Part shown: in pieces, positions 34,878-44,124 of the stretch
How the letters are laid out: every line of letters begins with the position of its first letter
How positions within the stretch are numbered: the stretch's first letter is position 1
Origin: Paludibacteraceae bacterium
GTDB taxonomy: Bacteria > Bacteroidota > Bacteroidia > Bacteroidales > Paludibacteraceae
Direction: 5' to 3'
Assembly: GCA_017384225.1 (NCBI GenBank)
Contig: JAFNUD010000073.1
Location: 41,558-105,557, forward strand
Length of the DNA: 64,000 bases
The notes under the pieces: model-generated
Seen by the model: only the letters and a program-made list of their open reading frames with translations
The model's database searches: none
Told to the model about the DNA's origin: nothing
Made by a program: the position numbers and the translations under genes

Positions 34878-36044
34878 TTACTTTGTAAGTTTCTCACGTA
34901 AAACATCCAAAAAACCTGTTCCAAACTTTAGGTCGGGTTCTACATAGTTACCTTCTGCCCATTCATTCCATGACTTTAAAAATAGAATTTTGTGTTCCTC
35001 TTCCTTGTGTTTAACTAAACCTAAAGCAATCTCAATGGTCTCTCCAAATTTTTCAGGAGTACTATTGATGTAGATGCCATTCATTCCTGATCTGGCAGTA
35101 CGATCCCACTGAGGAAGAAGAGATGGATATACGTTTTCAGCAGCATCTTCTGGCGCATAATAATGGCGCATTACCTTTTGATAATCGTACAAGTTTCTAA
35201 TGTTAATACTAAATTTTGTAGATAGTTTTCGTTGTAATGCAAACCAATATTTGTTTTTAGCTAAAATTTCTGCACGATAAGTTCCTATCGGTACTACAGC
35301 ATCAAAACCTAAATCATCTGTGATATACGCATAGTATTTCGATACCTCATTTGTATCAAAATAACCTGCAGTTATTTGTTCTCCATTGGCATTGTGAATA
35401 GGACGACCTAATGCATTGAATGTATATCCTACAAAGTGGATACCAGGCAAGCCCTTCTCTTCTGCTTTTTTTCTCCAGTATGGAATAAAGTCTTTTGGTA
35501 AAGAATAAGGGTCAAAGATAACAAAGATAGGCTTTCCATCTACTGTAATATATCGCTGATCTTGAAAAGCGGGTAATACATATTCAAAATGGATGCGATA
35601 ATCCTCTTCTCCGCCGTATGTTTGTTCTGCAATCATTTGATTGCTTCCATCGCGTGTCCAAGTTCCTGTCTTCCAACTATGATTAGCCCAACCCAAACAG
35701 AATGGAAAATCGGGTTTTCCATTCTTTAATACTTCTTGAAAAGGTTTTTCTAATAGCATCTTGCCACGACCAAACCAATAATGCCAATAGCAGAATCCTT
35801 CTATACCAGCTTCACGAGCCATTTGAGCTTGTTGCTCGCGCACTTCAGGCACACGCAGATCATAGAAGCCCAAATCTGCAGGCACTCGAGGTTGATAGTG
35901 TCCCTTGAAAAGAGGTTTTGCTTTCGCTACATTTGTCCATTCTGTAAAGCCTTTTCCCCACCACTTATCATTTTCTGGTATAGGGTGAAACTGAGGTAGA
36001 TAGAATGCTATGACGCGTGCTTTGTTTTTTTGGTGTAAGTTCAT
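34878..36044 (-). CDS. WbsX-type glycosyltransferase (GH99-like)
   Basis: 388 residues of the WbsX family. Hallmarks are VIAFYLPQFHPIPENDKWWGKGFTEW (with NV close by), the GIEGFCYWHYWFGRGK region, FCLGWANHSW, and the C-terminal FLKSWNEWAEGNYVEPD. The family is found in O-antigen and capsule clusters and is related in fold to GH99; it is usually annotated as a glycosyltransferase although its chemistry is not settled. It lies 2 bp before the GT4 gene and 7 bp after the acetyltransferase gene. Confidence 0.9.
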   Translation of the reverse strand: MNLHQKNKARVIAFYLPQFHPIPENDKWWGKGFTEWTNVAKAKPLFKGHYQPRVPADLGFYDLRVPEVREQQAQMAREAGIEGFCYWHYWFGRGKMLLEKPFQEVLKNGKPDFPFCLGWANHSWKTGTWTRDGSNQMIAEQTYGGEEDYRIHFEYVLPAFQDQRYITVDGKPIFVIFDPYSLPKDFIPYWRKKAEEKGLPGIHFVGYTFNALGRPIHNANGEQITAGYFDTNEVSKYYAYITDDLGFDAVVPIGTYRAEILAKNKYWFALQRKLSTKFSINIRNLYDYQKVMRHYYAPEDAAENVYPSLLPQWDRTARSGMNGIYINSTPEKFGETIEIALGLVKHKEEEHKILFLKSWNEWAEGNYVEPDLKFGTGFLDVLREKLTK

Positions 36045-36051
36045 ATGGTTT

Positions 36052-36678
36052 TTATCTTAGTGTTTTTATGATTTTTGCTGGTGAACCTGCTGCTACACAA
36101 TAAGCAGGAATATCTTTGGTAACCACGCTATTAGCAGCGATAATACTACCTTTCCCAATAGTCACATTAGGCATTATCATTGCCCCTTCACCAATCCAAA
36201 CATTATCTTCAATGGTCACAGGACCATTGCTGACGAGTTCTCTCTTGCTGGGGGGGGTATCTAAAATCGTATCAATAGACGCGCCATGCGAATTGTCGGT
36301 AATTAATACACGTGGACCTGTTAATACATTGTTGCCAATTACAATTTTGTTTATTGCAGTAATGTGTGACTGACTGCCGATACTACAATTGTCACCAATA
36401 ATAATTTCTGGTGAGAATATTTGTTTCGTGTATGGATAATACGAATAAGCTGTTAGTCGTCCGAAATCTCCCATGTGCGTGTTATTTCCTATGGTAATAT
36501 ATTGTTCGCCAATATATGTGGTATGTGCTCCCAATGTGCAATGCGATCCTATGGCTTGAAAATACCGCGATTTGTACCCCATGAAGATGTAACTTTTCAT
36601 ACGTTGCCATTTTTCAAGTATAATAGGTGGGCATATGTATGAAAATAACTTGCCGATAGTCAATAATACATGTTTCAT
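36052..36678 (-). CDS. Hexapeptide-repeat O-acetyltransferase with a C8 tract
   Basis: 208 residues with a left-handed beta-helix: repeated hexads such as IGNNTHMGDFGRL, IGDNCSIGSQSHI, IGNNVLTGPRVLI, IEDNVWIGEGAMI and IGKGSIIAANSVV, and the active-site His in DNSHGAS. It belongs to the LacA/WbbJ group of acetyl-CoA-dependent O-acetyltransferases, which decorate surface polysaccharides. The gene holds a run of eight C (eight G on the plus strand, 36250-36257) that codes for Thr-Pro-Pro; slippage there would switch the frame. It sits in the middle of the capsule run. Confidence 0.92.
   Translation of the reverse strand: MKHVLLTIGKLFSYICPPIILEKWQRMKSYIFMGYKSRYFQAIGSHCTLGAHTTYIGEQYITIGNNTHMGDFGRLTAYSYYPYTKQIFSPEIIIGDNCSIGSQSHITAINKIVIGNNVLTGPRVLITDNSHGASIDTILDTPPSKRELVSNGPVTIEDNVWIGEGAMIMPNVTIGKGSIIAANSVVTKDIPAYCVAAGSPAKIIKTLR
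36250..36257. repeat. G8/C8 homopolymer inside the acetyltransferase gene
   Basis: Eight consecutive G on the plus strand within an otherwise AT-rich gene. Long G/C tracts are uncommon at this base composition and are typical sites of slipped-strand phase variation in surface genes of other bacteria. In this sequence the frame is intact (ON). Confidence 0.6.
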
Positions 36679-36706
36679 TTTAGAGTTGTTAGGTAGTTAA
36701 TACTTA

Positions 36707-37903
36707 TTACAGTCCGCTTTTTGTCTTATACTTAGAATGTGAAGCAACGACTTTATAAAACTCATGTACATATTTTACATGCTGTTCTGTGGAGTAGAGT
36801 AGAGAGGCGGTCTTCTGTCCTCGCAATACCATAGGTTCTAATAGGTCAAAGGAAGTATGTGTCACATCAAGCAAGTGTTGAACAAGTTGCTCGTTAGTAT
36901 CATAGCGATACGCAATCTCATCACCATTGAGCTGTTTACCTATATCAAATTGCTCTTTAGTACCAGCGGTATTATTGCCAATAACCAAACAACCAGAAAA
37001 CATGGCTTCGGCTGTAATTCTGCCAAAACCTTCCGATATAGAAGGTACTACGATGGCTCTTGCTTCTCGATATAGCGATAATATGTCATCTCTCATTCCT
37101 AAAAATACTACATTGTCGGCAATACCATATTCGTTGATTTTTTCTTTTACCAATTTTTCGTATGCGGGCATACCACTACCTGCTATATGCAATGGTAGAG
37201 GCGATTGAGTTTGCTTGCAGTATGTAGCGTATGCATCTATCAAAGGCAAGATTCCTTTTGCTTTTTCTATCCTACCTGCAAATAGGAAATATGGCTTTTT
37301 GTTTTTATGATAAAATAATTCTTTTTGTGAAAAGATACCATTGTATATCACAGTAGAATTATCCCAATCATGTAGCTGATGGTGTGCTTGTATGTTTTTT
37401 GTGATACAAATAGTATAGGAGTTGGGACGCTTGTAACGCTTTTGCTGAATCCTTTTACAAGGGTAGTAATGGAAATTAAAATCTAAGTCCGCATATTCGC
37501 GTACATGCCAAATATGTGGAATCTTCAGCTTGCGCGCTACATAATAACCAATAGCGGTTACGCTGACATTAGTGTGAATGATATCTGGGCGAAAGCGTTT
37601 GGCTATTTTAATTAATTGTATTGTGGCTAAGTTGTTGATTAGTAAACTATAGATTAACTTAGGAATAAAGAGGGTTTTATCTCTCCACGTGGATGTGGAG
37701 GGATAGACTGACATCCGATAGGGATGGCGCAGAGACATACATGAAATTCCTTCTTGTTGCAATACATGGTACAAACCTTTATCATTAGGTACAACCACCA
37801 AAGGTTCTATACCATATGATAATAGTCCTCGTAACATTTGAAGAAATGATTTACTTCCTCCACCATGTGTGGTTGTACTAGATGTAATAAATAGAATTTT
37901 CAT
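36707..37903 (-). CDS. Glycosyltransferase family 4
   Basis: 398 residues, GT-B fold. The N-terminal domain has TTTHGGGSKSFLQMLRGL and HTNVSVTAIGYYVARKLKIP; the C-terminal domain has FLFAGRIEKAKGILPLIDAY, VFLGMRDDILSLYREA and the nucleotide-sugar binding EGFGRITAEAMFSGCLVIG. It adds one sugar to the capsule repeat unit. It lies 28 bp before the acetyltransferase gene and 11 bp after the polymerase gene. Confidence 0.92.
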   Translation of the reverse strand: MKILFITSSTTTHGGGSKSFLQMLRGLLSYGIEPLVVVPNDKGLYHVLQQEGISCMSLRHPYRMSVYPSTSTWRDKTLFIPKLIYSLLINNLATIQLIKIAKRFRPDIIHTNVSVTAIGYYVARKLKIPHIWHVREYADLDFNFHYYPCKRIQQKRYKRPNSYTICITKNIQAHHQLHDWDNSTVIYNGIFSQKELFYHKNKKPYFLFAGRIEKAKGILPLIDAYATYCKQTQSPLPLHIAGSGMPAYEKLVKEKINEYGIADNVVFLGMRDDILSLYREARAIVVPSISEGFGRITAEAMFSGCLVIGNNTAGTKEQFDIGKQLNGDEIAYRYDTNEQLVQHLLDVTHTSFDLLEPMVLRGQKTASLLYSTEQHVKYVHEFYKVVASHSKYKTKSGL

Positions 37904-37914
37904 ACTGTTGTTGC

Positions 37915-39117
37915 TTATAAAGACGTATCTTCTTGATCGGATAAGGTAGATGTATAATATAGTATTTGTACGAAAAGGAAAATCACTATAATGGCGTAGG
38001 TCTCAAACAGAGACATCAAAAGCAATATACCCAATCCGATAATCGCTACATTTGCAGAATCGGAATGAGCTCGTATTGCTGCTTTCACGGAATAAACGAT
38101 AATACTGATAAATCCTAAACATAGTACTACTCCTCCCTGCAATAGCAACATTAACCACAAGTTGTGCGGACCAGAGCCCCCAAGGTATTTGTCATTCCAT
38201 TCTACACTTTGAACGCCAAAACCGATGATAGGACTTTCTTTTATTTTATCCACGGAATTAGCCCATATATCTGTGCGATTGCTAAAACTGGTATCTTTGG
38301 ATAAGGTGCCTTCTATGAATCGAGTTGCCAAACTGATCTCATCAATGGAATTGCCATTCCAGATGATAAAAGTGAAAAATAGTACGTAAACAACAACGAA
38401 AAGCAACAATATAAGTTTCATGTTTCTTGCTATACTACGTCTAAATAAGATACCGAATGTCAACACACTCAAACATACTGTAGAGGTCATCGAACCTACG
38501 TATATGACGGATGCCAATGACACTACTATCAAACAGAATAAATTAAAATACCCTTTTTTTGTTGCAAAACAATGAATAGATTGAAGCGTAATTCCTATTA
38601 GACATACAACTCCTGTTTGGTTGTAGTTGCCAAATAAATAGCGCCTTGCATCGCCTCGACCTACCCATTCTTGATCTACCCAAATGCCATCAGGATACAG
38701 GATGAATAATATGGCATTTAAATAGATGAAGAATGAAGATACAATTGTCATGTATCTTACGCTTTCTTGCATATTATCTTTCCAATAGCAGTTGCCTAAT
38801 AGCAAGAATATAATGATATTCATCCACTTAAATAACGGAGTTAGTCCTACCGTTTGAAGAGTAAATAAATAAATCATCAGTGTGTAAACAAACCACCATA
38901 GATTGACAGATGTGTTATATCGATTTAATCTTATGCCCTGTCTGAAATTTTGAACAAATAGTACTAAACAAAAAAACAACTCAAAGGCTTGTACGACGCG
39001 AGCATACAGGACATATGTAGAACCAATCTTGGGGGTACTAATTAAGGTAAACCCCAAGGTGATGAAATATAGTAATAGATGCCAAAAAGGTAATGGTTTG
39101 GTTAGCTGTTTATCCAT
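37915..39117 (-). CDS. O-antigen/capsule polymerase (Wzy-like)
   Basis: 400 residues with about ten to twelve membrane helices. The large periplasmic loop carries the O-antigen ligase/polymerase pattern: LFGNYNQTGVVCLIG, then SNRTDIWANSVDKIKESPIIGFGVQS and GSGPHNLWLMLLLQGG, the usual N/W/H-rich motif of the Wzy_C/WaaL superfamily. With Wzx next door, polymerisation of the repeat unit is the likelier role than ligation. It overlaps the flippase gene by 16 nt. Confidence 0.87.
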   Translation of the reverse strand: MDKQLTKPLPFWHLLLYFITLGFTLISTPKIGSTYVLYARVVQAFELFFCLVLFVQNFRQGIRLNRYNTSVNLWWFVYTLMIYLFTLQTVGLTPLFKWMNIIIFLLLGNCYWKDNMQESVRYMTIVSSFFIYLNAILFILYPDGIWVDQEWVGRGDARRYLFGNYNQTGVVCLIGITLQSIHCFATKKGYFNLFCLIVVSLASVIYVGSMTSTVCLSVLTFGILFRRSIARNMKLILLLFVVVYVLFFTFIIWNGNSIDEISLATRFIEGTLSKDTSFSNRTDIWANSVDKIKESPIIGFGVQSVEWNDKYLGGSGPHNLWLMLLLQGGVVLCLGFISIIVYSVKAAIRAHSDSANVAIIGLGILLLMSLFETYAIIVIFLFVQILYYTSTLSDQEDTSL

Positions 39118-40634
39118 TTTTTATGAATTATTTTTGTAATTGTTTGCTTTACATATTTTTTTTCGTCCACGGTCAATGCTGTTCCCCAAATGGCTAATAT
39201 ACCTGCTAAAGAAGAAGATACTATCGTTATAAGAATACGCCATGGGCAATCTAAATAATGAACACACATATAGCTTGTCAGTGCGATGGATATGCATGGG
39301 GTGAGAATACGCATGAAGACATGTTTGCAAAATTGCAAAATGTTGATGTTTGCAATACGCTTCATCAAAGGAAGGCGTATCAGGGAGGCTATAAACTCAA
39401 TGCCCACATAGGTCCACATAATCGAACTGATAGGCAATTCGTTTTTTAGGCAAATCCATCCAATAATGACAACGCTAAGTTTCAACGTGTAGAATACAAG
39501 ATTATATGTGCGAATTTTGCCTATTGCTTGATTTGCAGAAGTCAGTCCTGAAGATAGTTGATCGCACAAAGCTGCGATGAGAATCAACCTACAAAACATC
39601 ATAGCATGTTCTGGTACATCGCCCAGCCACAGGTGTAAAATAGTATCCATTTCAGCCACTAATGGAATAGCCACTAGAGCTAATAATAGGAATGAATATT
39701 TGCTTGCCAATTCGCATAGGTGTAACATTTTTTGTCGATCTCCTGCACCTTCGGCCTTCATTATTTGGGGATTCATGGCACTTACAATCGAAGAGGAGAC
39801 AAACTGAACGGCTCCTGAGACATGTTGAGCGACACCATAGGCTGAATTGACGATGGTGCCATAAAATAGATTTAAGACCACCGAAATACCTTGATTGCGG
39901 GCTATGATACAGCCTGCAGAATAGATAGTCCAACCTGCAAAATTACTCAATCCTTTGATGTATTTTTTATCCAATTCACTTATTTTGGGCAAGTGAAACT
40001 CGGGGAACTTAATTCCAGCATATATAGAAAAAGCTAATATGTTGAAAATGGAGATGCATATCAGCATGCTCGAGTATGCAATCAAATGATCATAGGTTAT
40101 TCGTGCTAGTAATATGGCAATCACCAATCTAAACACTCCATCCAATACGTCTATGATAGAAGTATATACGATATTTTCTCTCGCAACAAATAAGGCTCGT
40201 ACTGGGGCGGTGATAAAACTCAGAAATAGCATAACTACTGCTGCAAAATATACAAACAATGCAGCTCCCCTGCGAGCATCTTCTATATTTAGGAATTCTT
40301 GTGTAATCCAAGGACCAATAATACAGAGTACTGCGACTAATAATAATCCCATGAACACGTGTAGCAGCCAACTGTTTCCAAATACCAACCTCACTTGCCC
40401 CATATCTTTTTTGCCATGGTGGAACGATAAGTAGCGTTGCGTAGTAATTATCAATGCGTTTGTGACAAAGGACAACATTGCCACAACGCCAGCAACCACA
40501 GAATATACTCCGTAGTCGCTTTGTCCTAAAGCGGATAGTATTAATCGGGTAGAATACAACGACAAACACACGTTGACTATTGTGCGCAGATATTGTGCCA
40601 TTGTATTAACTATAATTCGTTGCGAATTGGTCAC
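39102..40634 (-). CDS. Oligosaccharide flippase (Wzx-like)
   Basis: 510 residues, twelve to fourteen membrane helices of the MATE/MVF flippase superfamily. The N-terminus SQRIIVNTMAQYLRTIVNVCLSLYS and the following LGQSDYGVYSVVAGVVAML are typical of Bacteroidales Wzx proteins. It should move the lipid-linked repeat unit across the inner membrane. I keep the GTG start at 40634, because the residues before the first ATG (40601) belong to the conserved N-terminus; a perfect AATTCG/CGAATT palindrome lies in these first codons (40614-40628). It overlaps the polymerase gene by 16 nt. Confidence 0.9.
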   Translation of the reverse strand: MTNSQRIIVNTMAQYLRTIVNVCLSLYSTRLILSALGQSDYGVYSVVAGVVAMLSFVTNALIITTQRYLSFHHGKKDMGQVRLVFGNSWLLHVFMGLLLVAVLCIIGPWITQEFLNIEDARRGAALFVYFAAVVMLFLSFITAPVRALFVARENIVYTSIIDVLDGVFRLVIAILLARITYDHLIAYSSMLICISIFNILAFSIYAGIKFPEFHLPKISELDKKYIKGLSNFAGWTIYSAGCIIARNQGISVVLNLFYGTIVNSAYGVAQHVSGAVQFVSSSIVSAMNPQIMKAEGAGDRQKMLHLCELASKYSFLLLALVAIPLVAEMDTILHLWLGDVPEHAMMFCRLILIAALCDQLSSGLTSANQAIGKIRTYNLVFYTLKLSVVIIGWICLKNELPISSIMWTYVGIEFIASLIRLPLMKRIANINILQFCKHVFMRILTPCISIALTSYMCVHYLDCPWRILITIVSSSLAGILAIWGTALTVDEKKYVKQTITKIIHKKWINS

Positions 40635-40666
40635 TTCTCTCTCCTTATAAATTTTAATCTCTAAAC

Positions 40667-40693
40667 TTTAGCGGCTTTGCTGTGTCCGCTAAA
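40667..40693. other. Intergenic hairpin between ugd and the flippase gene
   Basis: A perfect 8-bp inverted repeat TTTAGCGG/CCGCTAAA with an 11-base loop in the 74-bp gap. No T-run follows on the minus strand, so it is more likely an RNA stability or processing element than a terminator. Confidence 0.5.
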
Positions 40694-40708
40694 CTCTCGC
40701 CTTATCGC

Positions 40709-41947
40709 CTAATCCCTCTGGAAAATATCTCTCGTATAGACTTTCTCTTTCACGTCCTCAAGGCAAGCGTCGTAGCGGTTGGCAATGATGGCTTGCGATT
40801 GCTCTTTGAATTGCTTTAGGTCGTTCACCACCAACGAGCCGAAGAACGTTGTGCCGTCGGGTAGAGTAGGTTCGTATATGATTACCTGTGCACCTTTGGC
40901 TTTCACGCGCTTCATGATGCCTTGGATACTTGATTGGCGGAAGTTGTCTGAATTGGACTTCATGGTCAGTCGATACACACCTATGACACATGGATGCTCT
41001 TCTTGTGCGTTGTACTGACCATTGTTGTAATAGTCGTAGTATCCTGCTTTGCTCAGCACGCGGTCGGCGATGAAGTCTTTGCGTGTGCGATTGCTATCCA
41101 CGATGGCACCGATGAGATTCTCGGGCACATCTTGGTAGTTAGCTAGCAGCTGCTTGGTGTCTTTAGGCAGACAGTAACCGCCGTAGCCAAACGATGGATT
41201 GTTGTAGTGCGTGCCGATACGTGGGTCGAGACATACACCATTGATGATGGACTGGGTATCCAGTCCTTTCATCTCGGCGTAGGTGTCTAGTTCGTTGAAG
41301 TAACTCACGCGCAGTGCCAAATACGTATTGGCAAACAACTTCACGGCCTCTGCTTCGGTGAAACCCATGAAGAGGGTATCCACATCGGGTTTAATCGCTC
41401 CTTCTTGTAGCAAGGCAGCAAACTGCTTGGCGGCTGTTACTAATCGCTCGTTTTTGAGGTCGGTGCCCACGATGATGCGCGAAGGGTAGAGGTTGTCGTA
41501 TAGTGCTTTGCTTTCGCGCAAAAACTCGGGCGAGAACAAAATGTTCTCTGTCCCAAATGTTTTGCGTATTGACTCAGTATAACCCACGGGAATAGTGGAT
41601 TTAATGACCATGATGGCATTGGGGTTGACGCGCATCACCAACTCAATGACACTCTCTACGGCAGAGGTGTCGAAGTAGTTCTTTTGGCTATCGTAGTTGG
41701 TTGGTGCGGCGATAACCACAAACTCCGCCTCACGGTATGCCATCGCGGCATCGAGTGTCGCGGTCAGATTCAGTTGTTTCTCGGCGAAGTACTTCTCAAT
41801 GTACTCGTCTTGAATAGGCGACTGACGTCGATTGATCATCTCTACTTTTTCGGATACGATGTCCACTGCCAACACGCTATGGTGTTGTGATAGCAATGTG
41901 GCTATTGATAGTCCCACATATCCCGTTCCTGCTACTGCTATTGTCAT
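40709..41947 (-). CDS. ugd: UDP-glucose 6-dehydrogenase-type enzyme
   Basis: 413 residues from the ATG at 41947; the frame goes on to a GTG at 41968, but [17 protein letters not shown] is the natural N-terminus. NAD-binding Rossmann domain, then [33 protein letters not shown], and the catalytic Cys in [17 protein letters not shown], the form found in UDP-glucose dehydrogenases. It makes UDP-glucuronate, giving the polymer an acidic sugar. It is the second gene of the locus. The 74-bp gap downstream and the 145-bp gap upstream contain small palindromes. Confidence 0.9.
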   Translation of the reverse strand: MTIAVAGTGYVGLSIATLLSQHHSVLAVDIVSEKVEMINRRQSPIQDEYIEKYFAEKQLNLTATLDAAMAYREAEFVVIAAPTNYDSQKNYFDTSAVESVIELVMRVNPNAIMVIKSTIPVGYTESIRKTFGTENILFSPEFLRESKALYDNLYPSRIIVGTDLKNERLVTAAKQFAALLQEGAIKPDVDTLFMGFTEAEAVKLFANTYLALRVSYFNELDTYAEMKGLDTQSIINGVCLDPRIGTHYNNPSFGYGGYCLPKDTKQLLANYQDVPENLIGAIVDSNRTRKDFIADRVLSKAGYYDYYNNGQYNAQEEHPCVIGVYRLTMKSNSDNFRQSSIQGIMKRVKAKGAQVIIYEPTLPDGTTFFGSLVVNDLKQFKEQSQAIIANRYDACLEDVKEKVYTRDIFQRD

Positions 41948-41975
41948 TGTTGTGCTCGTTTTACTCACGTTATTT

Positions 41976-41990
41976 ACTCGCGATGCGAGT
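41976..41990. other. Small palindrome between the two dehydrogenase genes
   Basis: ACTCGC-GAT-GCGAGT, 6-bp arms with a 3-base loop, inside a 145-bp gap that holds no gene. It resembles the small intergenic hairpins at 14883-14895 and 40667-40693. Confidence 0.4.
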
Positions 41991-42092
41991 GTTGTTTGAT
42001 TTGCGTTGTTTGTCGCTTGCGCGATGTTTTCTGCTTTGCGTTATGAACATTTATATGTAACGTCCAAAAGACATGTAACGTAGTTTTGTGGC

Positions 42093-43388
42093 TTACAATC
42101 TTCCGTCCACTATGCTACGATCTACGAAGTCTTTCACGTCGAAGATCACTGCGCCTTGGTCTTTGTACTTCTTGAAGTCGAAGGTCATAAATTGGTTGTG
42201 ACTCACACATGCAACTACAGCTGCATACTTTTTGTCAGGGTCGATACCTGCAATCAGGTCTTTGCCGTATTCGTGTTTCACTACTTCTGCGCTTGCCCAT
42301 GGATCGTAGAGATCTACATTGCAACCAAAGTCTTCCAACTCTGCAGCGATGTCAATCACCTTGGTATTACGGCAGTCAGGGCAGTTCTCCTTGAAGGTTA
42401 CACCTAAGATCAAGATGTTAGAATCTTTAATCTTATGGTCTTTTTGAATCATAATTTTCAGCACCTTGTCAGCGATGAACTTAGCGATGCTATTGTTTAC
42501 AGCGCGACCAGAGAGGATGACTTGTGGTGCATATCCTAATGCTTTAGCTTTGTGTGCCAAGTAGTAAGGGTCAACTGAAATACAGTGTCCACCTACGAGT
42601 CCTGGACGGTATTTGAGGAAGTTCCACTTGCTACCAGCAGCCTCGATGACGTCGTTGGTGTCGATGCCTACGCGGTCGCAGATGAGGGCGAGCTCGTTCA
42701 TGAAGGAGATGTTCACATCGCGTTGGCTATTCTCTACGGCTTTGGCTGCCTCTGCTACTTTCATGTTGGGTGCTTTGTGGGTACCGTTCTCAAGGATAGA
42801 GTTGTATAGTGCATCCACGAGGTCAGCAATCTCAGGGGTGGAACCAGAGGTGATTTTTTTGATTTTGGTGAGTGTGTTCACTTTATCACCTGGGTTGATG
42901 CGCTCTGGAGAGTAGCCGCAGTAGAAATCTTGGTTAAATTTCAAACCGCTGTGTTTCTCAAGTACAGGTACACAGTCCTCTTCGGTGCAGCCTGGATATA
43001 CAGTGGATTCGTAGATCACAAGGTCACCTTGGTTGAGGGTCTTGCCTATAGTCTCACTAGCTTTCAAAAGTGGAGTGAGATCAGGGTTGTTGAATTGATC
43101 AATAGGGGTAGGTACGGTCACGATGTAAGTGTTCACTTGTTTGAGGTCTTCAATGTCGCTAGTGAAAGTGAGACCGATTTTCTTGGTAGTCTCGTAAGCA
43201 TTGCGTGCTTGCTTCATACCCACAAGGTCTGCCTCGAGGGTGTGGTCTTCTCCGCGGTTGAGTTCATCTACGCGGGCTTGATAGATGTCAAAACCGATAA
43301 CGCGGTATTTCTTACCAAACTCAATTGCCAGTGGCAATCCTACATAACCCAGTCCAATGACTGCAATAATTCTGTCGTTCAAATTCAT
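42093..43388 (-). CDS. Nucleotide-sugar dehydrogenase (TviB/WbpA/WecC type)
   Basis: 431 residues. IAVIGLGYVGLPLAIEFG is the NAD motif; VIYESTVYPGCTEEDCVPVLE and YSPERINPGDK follow; the catalytic Cys lies in PGLVGGHCISVDPYYLAHK, the form of enzymes that oxidise UDP-GlcNAc, UDP-GalNAc or UDP-ManNAc to the uronic acid. It supplies a second acidic sugar. It is the first gene of the capsule locus, about 155 nt behind the promoter at 43551-43582. No UpxY/UpxZ-type regulator gene is present between promoter and this gene. Confidence 0.92.
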   Translation of the reverse strand: MNLNDRIIAVIGLGYVGLPLAIEFGKKYRVIGFDIYQARVDELNRGEDHTLEADLVGMKQARNAYETTKKIGLTFTSDIEDLKQVNTYIVTVPTPIDQFNNPDLTPLLKASETIGKTLNQGDLVIYESTVYPGCTEEDCVPVLEKHSGLKFNQDFYCGYSPERINPGDKVNTLTKIKKITSGSTPEIADLVDALYNSILENGTHKAPNMKVAEAAKAVENSQRDVNISFMNELALICDRVGIDTNDVIEAAGSKWNFLKYRPGLVGGHCISVDPYYLAHKAKALGYAPQVILSGRAVNNSIAKFIADKVLKIMIQKDHKIKDSNILILGVTFKENCPDCRNTKVIDIAAELEDFGCNVDLYDPWASAEVVKHEYGKDLIAGIDPDKKYAAVVACVSHNQFMTFDFKKYKDQGAVIFDVKDFVDRSIVDGRL

Positions 43389-43449
43389 GTTTTTATTGTT
43401 TTTAGTGTTTATATGCTGTGTTTGTTTTTGAGTGATTCGGTGTCACACC

Positions 43450-43481
43450 AAAAAATCCCGAGAGTTTCGTGAGCTCGAGGG
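43450..43481 (-). promoter_or_regulatory. Possible leader hairpin with T-run (attenuator candidate)
   Basis: On the minus strand CCCTCGAG (43481-43474), a 9-base loop and CTCTCGGG (43464-43457) can pair with a central tandem GA mismatch; the run ATTTTTT follows (43456-43450). It lies in the leader between the promoter and the first capsule gene. Stem quality is modest, so this is a candidate only. Confidence 0.35.
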
Positions 43482-43550
43482 AAGAGCGGAGGTATCAAGC
43501 GCCTAATGTCGCAAGTGACAGTCATAACGCGAGATGACCGAACGCGGGTG

Positions 43551-43582
43551 CAAAGGTACTGCTTTTTTTTTATTTATACAAA
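43551..43582 (-). promoter_or_regulatory. Main capsule promoter
   Basis: Minus strand: -33 TTTG (43582-43579), 20-bp spacer with a run of nine A/T pairs (43563-43571), consensus -7 box TACCTTTG (43558-43551). The first start codon is at 43388. Confidence 0.85.
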
Positions 43583-43970
43583 TAAAACGGTGAAAATCTT
43601 TATCTTTCTATTCTTTTGGTTAGATTTGTACTTAATTCGCTCCATTCGCCGTTTCAATAATTTTGGTTGATTTTCTATAACAAATTGTAATTTTTTTAGT
43701 GTAAGTTCCCTTTTCTAGTGCAAACTCCTATTTTTTTGTTAATTTTTCTTCAATTTCTTGCATATATGTACTTGATATTTAACTTCATTGGTCGTTGTTT
43801 TTAAAAGCAGTGCAAAATTACTAAAAATCAACGACATATAAAAATTTTTTGAGAGAAAAAATGACCTGAAAAATCTATTTTGATAAGTATGGTTTACAAT
43901 ATTTAAGTTGTTGAAAGATAATTGGTTTGGTTCAAATAGTGATACAGTGATAGTATCAGGGTAAGGAATT

Positions 43971-44010
43971 GTATGGTTATTGTGTGGTTATTGTATGGTT
44001 ATTGTGTGGT
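43971..44010. repeat. 11-bp tandem repeat
   Basis: 3.6 head-to-tail copies of GTRTGGTTATT with A and G alternating at position 3. It lies in the long intergenic region; copy number may vary between strains. Confidence 0.8.
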
Positions 44011-44124
44011 GCGGACAGGGAATTTCCAAGGTTCTTCGACAAACATGTGTTAAATTTTCTGCAAAGATACGAATAAATTGTTGAATTTCATTTTTTTTAG
44101 GGGGATAATTTTCAAAAAAATGCA

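Larger units (their letters stand above)
43389..44124. other. 736-bp intergenic region upstream of the capsule locus
   Basis: No credible gene on either strand. It holds the capsule promoter and leader (43389-43582), a poorly conserved promoter-like CAAAATTA box at 43813-43820 inside a stretch resembling the right end of the IS982 element, an 11-bp tandem repeat (43971-44010), and a CAAAGATA box at 44062-44069 without a good -33 partner. Base composition is very AT-rich with several T/A runs. It separates two divergently arranged blocks of minus-strand transcription starts from the hydrolase gene end. Confidence 0.6.

Noticed and set aside
42930-43472. A 180-codon plus-strand frame over the nucleotide-sugar dehydrogenase
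   Set aside because: It covers conserved coding sequence of the opposite strand and part of the capsule leader; no domain.
44062-44069. An extra promoter from the CAAAGATA box
   Set aside because: No TTG-type -33 box at the required distance on the minus strand.
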